Assembly (NCBI RefSeq): GCF_001746365.1
Contig: NZ_MJAJ01000007.1
Coordinates: 1-64,000, forward strand
DNA length: 64,000 bases
From: Streptomyces sp. LUP30
GTDB taxonomy: Bacteria; Actinomycetota; Actinomycetes; Streptomycetales; Streptomycetaceae
Direction of reading: 5' to 3'
Shown here: positions 35,687-43,232 of the stretch, piece by piece
Layout: each line of letters starts with the position of its first letter
Position numbering within the stretch: the stretch's first letter is position 1
Notes under the pieces: model-generated
What the model saw: the letters and a program-made list of their open reading frames with translations, nothing else
Told to the model about the DNA's origin: nothing
The model's database searches: none
Position numbers and translations under genes: made by a program

Positions 35687-36663
35687 AGGTACTGGTGACC
35701 GGCGGCGCCGGTTTCATCGGATCCCACTACGTGCGGTCCATGCTGGCCGGCGAGTACCCGGGCTACGAGGACGCCGAGATCACCGTGCTCGACAAGGTGA
35801 CCTACGCCGGCAGCCTGGACAACCTGCCCACCGACGACCCAAGGCTCTTCTTCGTCCGCGGGGACGTCTGCGACCAGGACCTGCTGCGGCTGCTGCTGCC
35901 GGGCCACGACATGGTGGTCCACTTCGCGGCGGAGAGTCACGTCGACCGCTCGGTGCAGGCCGCGGCGGCGTTCGTCCGCACCAACGTCGGCGGGACCCAG
36001 TGTCTGCTGGAGACCTGCGTGGAGGTCGGCGTCCGCACGGTCGTGCACGTGTCGACCGACGAGGTCTACGGCTCCATCGCGACCGGCTCCTGGGACGAGA
36101 ACGAGCCGCTGCTGCCCAACTCCCCCTATGCCGCCTCGAAGGCGGGCAGCGACCTGATCGCCCGCGCCTACTGGCGCACCCACGGTCTGGACGTGCGCAT
36201 CACCCGTTGCTCCAACAACTACGGCCCGCGTCAGCACCCCGAGAAGTTCCTGCCGCGCTTCATCACCAACCTGCTCACCGGCCGGCCCGTGCCGCTCTAC
36301 GGCGACGGGGGCAACTCCCGGGAGTGGCTGCACGTCGACGACCACTGCCAAGCCATACAGCTGGTCCTCACCGAGGGCGCGGCCGGCGAGATCTACAACG
36401 TGGGCGGCGGCACGGAGCTCACCAACCGCGAGGTCACCGCCCGCCTGCTGGAGCTGTGCGGAGCGGGTTGGGACCTGGTCCGGCACGTCGAGGACCGCAA
36501 GGGCCACGACCTGCGCTACTCCATAGACGACGGCAAGATCCGCGAGCGGCTCGGGTATGCGCCCCGCTGGTCGTTCGACGTCGGGCTCGCCGACCTCGTC
36601 TCCTGGTACAGGGACAACCCCGGCTTCTGGGAGCCGCTGCGCGCGCTGGAGGGCTCGGCATGA
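35683..36663 (+). CDS. dTDP-glucose 4,6-dehydratase
   Basis: The product is 326 aa. The NAD-binding loop is TGGAGFIGSHYVRSML, and the SDR active site has STDEVYGSI (Thr, Asp, Glu) and SPYAASKAGSD (YxxxK). RCSNNYGPRQHPEKFLPRFI and SREWLHVDDHCQAI are signature blocks. It converts dTDP-glucose to dTDP-4-keto-6-deoxyglucose. The frame overlaps both neighbours by 4 bp (ATGA), so it is co-translated. Confidence 0.97.
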   Translation: MKVLVTGGAGFIGSHYVRSMLAGEYPGYEDAEITVLDKVTYAGSLDNLPTDDPRLFFVRGDVCDQDLLRLLLPGHDMVVHFAAESHVDRSVQAAAAFVRTNVGGTQCLLETCVEVGVRTVVHVSTDEVYGSIATGSWDENEPLLPNSPYAASKAGSDLIARAYWRTHGLDVRITRCSNNYGPRQHPEKFLPRFITNLLTGRPVPLYGDGGNSREWLHVDDHCQAIQLVLTEGAAGEIYNVGGGTELTNREVTARLLELCGAGWDLVRHVEDRKGHDLRYSIDDGKIRERLGYAPRWSFDVGLADLVSWYRDNPGFWEPLRALEGSA

Positions 36664-37664
36664 CAACCGGCTCCGGGCCGGTGGTGCGACTGGGCCTGCT
36701 GGGCTGCGCGGACATCGCGCTGCGCCGGGTGCTGCCCGCCGTGGCGCGGCTGCCCCAGCTCTCGCTCAGCGCAGTCGCCAGCCGCGACCCGGGGCGTGCC
36801 GAACGGGTGACGGCCCGGTTCGGCGGACGGCCGTCGGCGGACTACGAGCGGTTGCTCGCCCGGGAGGACGTCGACGCCGTCTACGTCCCGCTGCCCACCG
36901 GACTGCACGCCGAATGGGTGGAGCGGGCCCTGGCGGCGGGGAAGCACGTTCTCGCGGAGAAACCGCTGACCACGGACCCGGCGGTCACCGAGGCGCTCGT
37001 GGCACGGGCGCAGGCGTCGGGGCTGGTGCTGCGGGAGAACTTCATGTTCGTCCATCACGGCCGCCAGCGCCGCGTCCGCGAGCTCCTGGACGACGGCGCG
37101 GTGGGTGAGCTGCGCGCTTTCTCCGCGGCCTTCGCCATACCGCCGCGCGACCGTTCGGACATCCGGTACCAGGCGGCGCTGGGCGGCGGCGCCCGGCTCG
37201 ACGTGGGCGCCTACCCCGTGCGGGCCGCGCTGTACTTCCTCGGCCCCACCGCACGGATCACGGGATCAGTCCTGCGGTACGAGGAGGCCTCGGGCGTGGA
37301 CGTCGCCGGGGGAGCGTTGGCGCACCGGCCCGACGGGGTCGTCGGCCAACTCGTCTTCGGTCTGGACCACGCCTACACCTCGCGCTACGAACTGCTGGGC
37401 TCCGAGGGCCGTATCACGGTGGACCGCGCGTTCACCCCGCCCGCCGACCACGCCCCGGTGATCCGGCTCGAGAGGTCCTCGGGAACCGAGGAGCTGGTCC
37501 TCGAGCCGGACGACCAGTGCGCCAACACCCTGGCCGCCTTCGCGGACGCCGTGCTGCACGGGCACAACGCGGCCGACCCCTCGCTCGTCCAGCAGGCCCG
37601 GCTCCTCGACGACGTGCGCCGGCTGGCGGCGGTCACGGCCGCACCCGGCGCGGGGCCCTCGTGA
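36660..37664 (+). CDS. NDP-hexose 3-ketoreductase (Gfo/Idh/MocA family)
   Basis: The product is 334 aa, with an N-terminal Rossmann fold (RLGLLGCADIALRRVLPAV) and the family signature VYVPLPTGLHAEW / AGKHVLAEKPLTTD (catalytic EKP). It fits TylC1/UrdT-type 3-ketoreductases, which act after 2,3-dehydration to give dTDP-4-keto-2,6-dideoxyhexose. No 4-ketoreductase, 3,4-epimerase, 3-deoxygenase or aminotransferase gene follows, so the sugar may stay at the 4-keto stage unless completed elsewhere. Confidence 0.92.
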   Translation: MTTGSGPVVRLGLLGCADIALRRVLPAVARLPQLSLSAVASRDPGRAERVTARFGGRPSADYERLLAREDVDAVYVPLPTGLHAEWVERALAAGKHVLAEKPLTTDPAVTEALVARAQASGLVLRENFMFVHHGRQRRVRELLDDGAVGELRAFSAAFAIPPRDRSDIRYQAALGGGARLDVGAYPVRAALYFLGPTARITGSVLRYEEASGVDVAGGALAHRPDGVVGQLVFGLDHAYTSRYELLGSEGRITVDRAFTPPADHAPVIRLERSSGTEELVLEPDDQCANTLAAFADAVLHGHNAADPSLVQQARLLDDVRRLAAVTAAPGAGPS

Positions 37665-37700
37665 CGAGAGGCACCGCACCGGCCGGCGGCCGTGGCCCGT

Positions 37701-38486
37701 TCAGTAGTTGCCGAGACCGCCGCAGACGTTGAGCGCCTGCGCCGTCACCGCGGCGGCGTCGTCGCTGACCAGGTACTCGACCATCGCGGCGACCTCGCGC
37801 GTCTCCACGTAACGGCCCAGCGGCACACGCGTGGTGATGCGGTCGTGCGTCTCCTGCTCGCTGACCCCCCAGATGGCTCCGTAGTGCTCGCGCACCCGCT
37901 CCGCCATCGGCGTCTCGACGAAGCCCGGGCACACCGCGTTCACCGTGATGCCGGTCCGGGCCAGTTCGAGCCCGAGCGCCTTGGAGAAGCCCACCACGCC
38001 GTGCTTGGAGGCGGAGTACGGGGCGGCGTGCACCACGCCCTGCTTTCCGCCCGTGGAGGCGATGTTGATGATCCGGCCGCGGTCCTTGTCGAGCATGCCG
38101 CCCGCGGTGAGGACCTCCTTGGTCACCAGGAAGACGCTGTTGAGATTGGTGTTGATCACGTCGAGCCACAGCTCGTCGGGGATCTCCGCGGTGGCCCCGC
38201 CACCGCTGCGGCCGGCGTTGTTGACCAGGATGTCGATCGGCCCGAAGCGCTCCACCGCGGCCCTGACGACGGCCCGGATCTGCTCGGGCCGGGCAACGTC
38301 GCACGTGGTGCCGTCCACGTCGAGTCCCTGGTCCTGCAGCTCCTTGACCGTGGCGGCCAGCTGCTGCTCCTGCCGGGCGCAGATGTAGACGCGCGCGCCG
38401 AGTCCGGCCAGCCGTTTGGTGATCTCCAGCCCGATGCCGCTGGTGGCCCCGGTCACGAGCGCGACCGGCTTGACTGCCTCCGCCAT
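37701..38486 (-). CDS. Type II polyketide ketoreductase (ActIII-type, C-9)
   Basis: The product is 261 aa. SDR motifs are TGATSGIG, NNAGRSGGG (the ActKR-type loop), a Ser and YSASKHGVVGFSK (YxxxK). GIWGVSEQETHDRITTRVPLGRYVE matches ActKR-like enzymes closely. It reduces the C-9 carbonyl of the nascent chain and fixes its folding. ATG 38486 follows GGAGGAAGC. The predicted transcript starts at about 38515 from a SARP-type promoter, giving a 29-nt leader. It converges on the sugar operon. Confidence 0.95.
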   Translation of the reverse strand: MAEAVKPVALVTGATSGIGLEITKRLAGLGARVYICARQEQQLAATVKELQDQGLDVDGTTCDVARPEQIRAVVRAAVERFGPIDILVNNAGRSGGGATAEIPDELWLDVINTNLNSVFLVTKEVLTAGGMLDKDRGRIINIASTGGKQGVVHAAPYSASKHGVVGFSKALGLELARTGITVNAVCPGFVETPMAERVREHYGAIWGVSEQETHDRITTRVPLGRYVETREVAAMVEYLVSDDAAAVTAQALNVCGGLGNY

Positions 38487-38522
38487 GCTTCCTCCCTCAC
38501 CTGCGTTCACTCCAACGGGCCG

Positions 38523-38568
38523 AGCCTGCGCCGGGGTCCTTGAGCGGCGGTCGAAGAGTTCTCGACAC
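38523..38568 (-). promoter_or_regulatory. SARP-type promoter of the ketoreductase gene
   Basis: Read on the minus strand, TCGAGAA, TCGACCG and TCAAGGA are each 11 bp apart. Eight bp later is CAGGCT (38528-38523). The same CAGGCT hexamer is used at the sugar operon. Confidence 0.77.
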
Positions 38569-38593
38569 CGCCGCCGTCCGCCCGGGTCAGCGG

Positions 38594-38628
38594 CGCTCAA
38601 GCGGCCTTCGAGTCGGGCGGTCCACGGT
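38594..38628 (+). promoter_or_regulatory. SARP-type promoter of the SnoaL-like gene
   Basis: TCAAGCG (38597) and TCGAGTC (38608) are 11 bp apart. Eight bp later is CACGGT (38623-38628). The predicted start near 38636 gives a 27-nt leader with GGAGG before the ATG at 38663. Confidence 0.73.
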
Positions 38629-38662
38629 GGGACCCTCGCTGATCTGGCACCGGAGGAAGCCC

Positions 38663-39097
38663 ATGACCACCACGCCCGTGCCGCCCCATGAGTACGCGCG
38701 GATCCAGCAGTTCTACGCCCGCCAGATGCAGGCGCTGGACGAGGGCCGGTTCGAGGAGTACGCCGCGACGTTCACGGAGGACGGCTCGTTCCAGCACACC
38801 CCCGGCACCGAGCCCGCCCGCACACGGCAGGGCATCCTCGCCGAACTCGTCCGCTTCCATGAGCGGTTCCGGGACGAACCGGTCCAGCGGCGGCACTGGT
38901 TCAACCAGATCGTGCTCGACCCCCAGCCCGACGGCAGCCTGCGTTCCACGGTGTACGCCCTGGTGGCGCGCACCCGTCCGGGCGGCAAGCCGGAACCGGA
39001 GATCTGGCCCAGCTGCATCGTGCGAGACGTGCTGGAGGTCTCCGACGACGGTGTGCTGATGCGCTCCCGCGTCGTCGACTACGACCACATGGGCTGA
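38663..39097 (+). CDS. SnoaL-like (NTF2-fold) protein
   Basis: The product is 144 aa. ARIQQFYARQMQALDEGRFE, YAATFTEDGSFQHTPGT, RRHWFNQIVLDPQPDGS and MRSRVVDYDHM fit the SnoaL_4-like/NTF2 cone fold. Relatives in aromatic polyketide clusters act as cyclases, hydroxylases or epimerase helpers, so the exact reaction is open. GGAGGAAGCCC precedes the ATG. It diverges from the ketoreductase and, like it, has a SARP-type promoter. Confidence 0.85.
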   Translation: MTTTPVPPHEYARIQQFYARQMQALDEGRFEEYAATFTEDGSFQHTPGTEPARTRQGILAELVRFHERFRDEPVQRRHWFNQIVLDPQPDGSLRSTVYALVARTRPGGKPEPEIWPSCIVRDVLEVSDDGVLMRSRVVDYDHMG

Positions 39098-39140
39098 ACC
39101 GCCCGACCTGCAGCCGCACTTGCGTCAGTACCTGCTCTTG

Positions 39141-39188
39141 CACCCGCTCCCTCACCCGCTCCCTCACCCGCGCCCTCACCCGCGCCCG
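39141..39188. repeat. Tandem repeat of a 12-bp unit, four copies
   Basis: Units CACCCGCTCCCT, CACCCGCTCCCT, CACCCGCGCCCT and CACCCGCGCCCG lie end to end between the SnoaL-like gene and the stop of the SARP gene. Confidence 0.8.
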
Positions 39189-39267
39189 CAGCCGCCGGGC
39201 GCGGGACCGGCGACCGTCCCGGCCGGGCCACCGCGCCCCGCGGCGGCCGGTCGGGGGCGGCGACCGG

Positions 39268-40086
39268 TCAGGCGGCGGCGACGGACAGGGGCGCGTCCAT
39301 CGTGAACTCCGGGACGTCGAGGGCCGGGTCCCCGACGAGGATCGCCTGATGCAGTTGCCGCAGCCGCGGGGAGGGCACGATGCCCAGCTCGTCGTCCAGC
39401 GTCCTGCGCAGCTGCTGGAAGACCTCCAGCGCCCGCCAGACGGCCCCGGACCGGTAGAAGGCCAGCATGAGGTTGCCGGCGAACGCCTCGTGCAGCGGGT
39501 GCTGGGTGGTCAGGACCCGTAGCTCGGCGAGCAGATCGGCGTGCCGGCCCAACCGCAGATCGGCCTTGATCCGTTGTTCCAGGACCCGCATGCGCGCCTC
39601 GTGGATGCCGAGCGTCTCCATCTCCAGCACCCGGCCCAGCGGCACGTCCAGGAGCGCGGTGCCCCGCCACAGGGACAGCGCCTGTCCGAGCCGGGCGGAG
39701 GCGGTCCGAGCGTCGCCGACGTCCAGGGCCGTCATGCCCTGCGCGGAGAGCCGCTGGAACTCCTGCAGGTCACAGACGTCCGGCCGTACGCCGATGCTGT
39801 AGCCGCCGAACCGGGTGCTCAGCACGTCCTTGGCGGTCTCGCCGTGCCCGGCCGGCAGGGTCGAGGCGATCCTGCGCCGCAGCTGCAGGATGTACGTCTG
39901 CAGCGTGGTGATCGCGCTGCGCGGCGGATCGTCGCCCCACACCTCCTCCATCAGCGTCGTCACCGGGACGATCTGGCCTGCCCGGATCGCGAGCAGCGCC
40001 AGGACCTGCCGCGGCTTGCCCGCGCTCGGAACGATCGACACCCCGTTCATTCGGATTTCAACTGGACCCAGTATCTCGATTTCCAT
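39268..40086 (-). CDS. SARP-family cluster activator (AfsR/DnrI/RedD type)
   Basis: The product is 272 aa, the typical short SARP. The N-terminal winged helix (MEIEILGPVEIRMNG, KPRQVLALLAIRAGQIVPV, MEEVWGDDPPRSAITTLQTY, RFGGYSIGV) is followed by a bacterial transcriptional activation domain of helical repeats (RLGQALSLWRGTALLDVP, HPLHEAFAGNLMLAFYRSG, LDDELGIVPSPRLRQLH). It is the natural candidate to bind the TCGA-type heptamer sites found at seven cluster promoters. Its own upstream region lacks a perfect site, so it may answer to the nearby two-component system. No TTA codon was noticed. Confidence 0.93.
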   Translation of the reverse strand: MEIEILGPVEIRMNGVSIVPSAGKPRQVLALLAIRAGQIVPVTTLMEEVWGDDPPRSAITTLQTYILQLRRRIASTLPAGHGETAKDVLSTRFGGYSIGVRPDVCDLQEFQRLSAQGMTALDVGDARTASARLGQALSLWRGTALLDVPLGRVLEMETLGIHEARMRVLEQRIKADLRLGRHADLLAELRVLTTQHPLHEAFAGNLMLAFYRSGAVWRALEVFQQLRRTLDDELGIVPSPRLRQLHQAILVGDPALDVPEFTMDAPLSVAAA

Positions 40087-40375
40087 GGTGGAAGCCTCTC
40101 TTCGGGGCGGGGCCTGGTCATGGGCGACGCCCCTGGTGACTGAGTGCTTCTCGAGCATTGCACGAGGGGCTCCGCCGAAGTAGTGACCCGTTCACGGACA
40201 CCTTGTGACGAACTCATGCAACCGGAAGGCGTGTTTGAATCTGACACGCGGCGCGTGACGGCAAGGCCTTTCTTTTTCGGTCGCGTGACCAGGCCATGAG
40301 CAACTCGTCGCGCGCCGCACGGGAAAATCGCGCGATACCGAAGAGAATTGATTGACAATTGAAGGAATCTCATCC

Positions 40376-41074
40376 GTGGACGGAAGACGCCCCCGGTCCC
40401 TGTGGTCGCTGCGCGACGACGCCGTGCTGGAGGACTCGGAGGGCGGGCGCGTGCTCGTCGTCCGCAGCGCCGTGGGCCGGGTCAGGTTGCCGTCGCCCCA
40501 CCCGCTCGTCCGCAGGGCGCTCGACCGGATGATGCTCGGACCGATCTCCCTGGAGAACGCGGTGGACGCGGGACGCGGGGCCTTCGAGGGGCCGCCCGGG
40601 ACCGATCTGCTCTCGGCCCTTCCCGTCGCACTCGCAGCGGCGCTGCGGCCGTTGCAGCACCTGGTGGTGCGTTCGATCGGGCTGGACGACGTGCACGGGC
40701 CGGTGCTGTCGGTCGTCCCGGTCTGCCGTCAGGCCCGGTTCCGGCCGGTCCTGCCCCCGTTGCAGGGGGCGGTGAAGCTGTCCTGCCGCAGCACGCTGAC
40801 CGTTCGGGGCGGCACCGGCGAACTCTTCTCCTCGGCGGCGTGCCACCGGGTGCTGCTGCACCGGCGGGAGGCGTTGCTCACCACGCGGATGCTCCAGCGG
40901 GACGTCACGCCGGCCCAGGTCTCGGCCGGGGCGGTGGCGCCGTTGCTGGCCCAGGCGATCATCGCCCATGTGGCCGGGACGGGAATGATCAACGCCTCGC
41001 CGGAGGGGCTCGCACTTTCACCGCTGTGTGATCCGAAAACATTCGATCAATTCTTGCCACAGTGGCCGGATTGA
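40376..41074 (+). CDS. Stand-alone protein resembling the N-terminal domain of SagB-type (RiPP) dehydrogenases
   Basis: The product is about 232 aa. GTG 40376 has GAAGGA 9 bp upstream. The segments SLWSLRDDAVLEDSEGG, HPLVRRALDRMMLGPISLE, HLVVRSIGLDDVHGPVLSVV and SAACHRVLLHRREALL look like the N-terminal part of SagB/ThcOx-type proteins. The ORF stops (FDQFLPQWPD) just where the FMN-binding nitroreductase domain would start, and no such domain follows in any frame before 41264. It lies divergent from the SARP and next to a histidine kinase. The role is unknown; a partner-binding or regulatory domain is possible. The resemblance is from memory, not alignment. Confidence 0.6.
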   Translation: MDGRRPRSLWSLRDDAVLEDSEGGRVLVVRSAVGRVRLPSPHPLVRRALDRMMLGPISLENAVDAGRGAFEGPPGTDLLSALPVALAAALRPLQHLVVRSIGLDDVHGPVLSVVPVCRQARFRPVLPPLQGAVKLSCRSTLTVRGGTGELFSSAACHRVLLHRREALLTTRMLQRDVTPAQVSAGAVAPLLAQAIIAHVAGTGMINASPEGLALSPLCDPKTFDQFLPQWPD

Positions 41075-41264
41075 TTACCGTGTCGACGTCTCACGACGCC
41101 ATGGGTAATCGGATTCCCGGCGTCCGATTCAGGCCTGAGATGCCGTTTTCATCGCGGTGTGGGGTCTTCGCCGAGTGACGCATCACACTTCCTTCGTCCG
41201 GGCGGCCCGTCTACGTATGCTTCTCGTCGAATGGCTTGTCCGCGTGGTCGGTTGAGGAGAGTCC

Positions 41265-42497
41265 ATGAGCGGTATAGCACGGGGGAACGCAATAACAGAG
41301 GCTGCATTCGACGTGACAACGGTGAGGAACCGCCACCTGTCGCCGTGGTTTCCGGTGATTGTCGTCGCACTCGCCCAGGCCGGTTTCGGCCTGACCGGCA
41401 TGCTCCGACTACTGGCGACCCATCCTGGGACCGTGACCATCGTGGTCTGTCTGGTCTCCTTCTTCATGGTCCTTGTTCTGCAATTCGTGCACTGCGCGGA
41501 GCCGGGCCGCCGCATTCGCACCCGATACGGCGCATGGACGCTTCTGCTCCAGGCGTTCTTCACCTTCGCCCCGGTCGTGCTCTTCAGCGCCGCCTGGGGC
41601 GGCATGGGCGGATTCGTGGCCGGCAGCACCCTGCTGATCGTCGACGCCCCGCTCTCGTGGATCCTGTTCGCCCTCTGTCCGCTGGCAGCAGGCGCCCTGG
41701 CGGTCGCCATGGGCTTCGCGATGCTCGACATCGCCTGCCTGACCGTGGGCACCGCGATGACCGGGCTGATGATCTACGGCCTGCTGTGCCTGGCCGAACT
41801 GCTCAGCGAGACCCATCGCCACCAGGGCGAGCGCGCACACCTGGCCGTCAGCCGGGAGCGCCTGCGCTTCTCCCGCGACCTGCACGATCTGCTCGGGTAC
41901 AGCCTCGCCAGCATCACCCTCAAGAGCGAGCTCGCGTACCGGCTGGTCAAGGACAACGACCGGGCCCGTGAGGAACTCGGCGAAGTGCTGGACATCTCGC
42001 GCCAGGCCCTGTCGGACGTGCGGACGGTGGCCTACTCGTACCGGGAGCTCTCCCTGTCCGAGGAAGTCGCCGCCGTACGGCGGGTGCTGGCCACCGCCGG
42101 CATCGACGCCGACCTCCAGGTCGAGGAGGGCCGCTGGGGCTGCGAGATCGAGACCGCGCTCGCCACGGTGCTCCGTGAGGGCGTCACCAACCTGCTGAGG
42201 CATGCCGAGCCGAGCCGGTGCAGCATCAGACTGCGCGAGGAGGACCGCCATGTGCGGCTGACCCTGTCCAACGACGGCGTACGGGAGAGCGGACCGCGGG
42301 TGCTCGTCGGCGGCAGGGGCCTGGACAACCTCGCCGACCGGATGCGCCGACTGGGCGGTGCGCTCACCGCCGAAGTCGACGCGCAGGGCAGGTTCCACGT
42401 CATCGCCAGCTGCCCGGTCGGCACCGCCCAGCGGTCGGTCACAGCCAGCCCGCCTCCGACGCGATCCGCACTGCATCAAGCCGATTACGTGCGTTGA
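41265..42497 (+). CDS. NarL/DesK-type membrane histidine kinase
   Basis: The product is about 410 aa. The N-terminal half has about five hydrophobic segments (FPVIVVALAQAGFGLTGML, VTIVVCLVSFFMVLVLQFV, LLLQAFFTFAPVVLFSAA, WILFALCPLAAGALAVAM, ACLTVGTAMTGLMIYGLL) without a large loop. The HisKA_3 H-box is RFSRDLHDLLGYSLASITLK. The ATPase part has TVLREGVTNLLRHAEP and GGRGLDNLADRMRRLGG. GAGGAGA precedes the ATG. Its 3' end overlaps the convergent response regulator gene by about 59 bp, an unusual layout for a cognate pair. Confidence 0.87.
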   Translation: MSGIARGNAITEAAFDVTTVRNRHLSPWFPVIVVALAQAGFGLTGMLRLLATHPGTVTIVVCLVSFFMVLVLQFVHCAEPGRRIRTRYGAWTLLLQAFFTFAPVVLFSAAWGGMGGFVAGSTLLIVDAPLSWILFALCPLAAGALAVAMGFAMLDIACLTVGTAMTGLMIYGLLCLAELLSETHRHQGERAHLAVSRERLRFSRDLHDLLGYSLASITLKSELAYRLVKDNDRAREELGEVLDISRQALSDVRTVAYSYRELSLSEEVAAVRRVLATAGIDADLQVEEGRWGCEIETALATVLREGVTNLLRHAEPSRCSIRLREEDRHVRLTLSNDGVRESGPRVLVGGRGLDNLADRMRRLGGALTAEVDAQGRFHVIASCPVGTAQRSVTASPPPTRSALHQADYVR

Positions 42498-43044
42498 GCT
42501 TGGTCACAGCCGCGGTGAGGTAGTTGCGCACGGTCCCCACCGACAGGTGGACCTGGGCGGCGATCTCGGGCGCCTCCGCCCCGGACGACGCCCAGCGCAG
42601 CACCTCCGTCTCACGGCTGGTGAGCGGGTTGTCCTCCTGGCTCCATGCCGTGTGCATCAACTGGCTGCCCACCGCCATCTCGTGCGCGGCGACCTTGCGC
42701 ACCGCCTCCGCGAGCTCCTCGGACGGGGCGTCCTTGCGCAGATAGCCCAGGGCCCCCGCGTCCAGCGCGCGCCGCAGGGTGCCCGGGCGGTCGAGACTGG
42801 TCAGGATCAGCACCCCGCACTCCGGGACCCGGTCCCTCAACTGGGCCGCCGCGGTGAGCCCGTCGACACCGGGCAGATCGATGTCGACGACGACCACATC
42901 GGGCCGCTTTTGCAGCGCCACCGCCAGGATGGCGTCACCGCTTTCCACTTCGGCGACCACTTCGAAATCCGGTTCAAGTTTCAATAGCGCCACCAAGGCC
43001 CCACGCACCATGTGCATATCCTCGGCCAGCATGATCCGTATCAC
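42439..43044 (-). CDS. NarL/FixJ-family response regulator
   Basis: The product is about 201 aa. The receiver has MLAEDMHMVRGAL, phospho-Asp in DVVVVDIDLPGVDG, LILTSLDRPG and YLRKDAPSEELAEAV. The LuxR-type HTH is NPLTSRETEVLRWASSGAEA / IAAQVHLSVGTVRNYLTAAV. It starts at GTG 43044. It is convergent with, and overlaps, the kinase at 41265-42497. It probably links an external signal to the SARP or cluster promoters; no binding site was identified. Confidence 0.9.
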   Translation of the reverse strand: MIRIMLAEDMHMVRGALVALLKLEPDFEVVAEVESGDAILAVALQKRPDVVVVDIDLPGVDGLTAAAQLRDRVPECGVLILTSLDRPGTLRRALDAGALGYLRKDAPSEELAEAVRKVAAHEMAVGSQLMHTAWSQEDNPLTSRETEVLRWASSGAEAPEIAAQVHLSVGTVRNYLTAAVTKLNARNRLDAVRIASEAGWL

Positions 43045-43232
43045 ATTTCCCCCCGGCTGATCGGCAAAGTCGATACTAGCCCGGCGTATCGCAATGAATT
43101 GAAGAAGATCTCACTGGTGCCGGGGGAGTTCGCTGCTCGGGCCGTCCGGCAGAGCGGACTCGACCGGCCCTCCAGAGGCAGGCGCGACACTCCGTGCACG
43201 ACCAGCCCCCAGGACGTCCACGGGAGAGATCC

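Noticed and set aside
41075..41264. Nitroreductase domain completing the SagB-like protein
   Set aside because: I checked the gap after 41074 for a continuation in any frame and saw none.
43141..43190. SARP box upstream of the MBL-fold cyclase
   Set aside because: One TCGACCG is present but there is no partner heptamer 11 bp upstream, and the hexamer GAGGCA is a poor -10.
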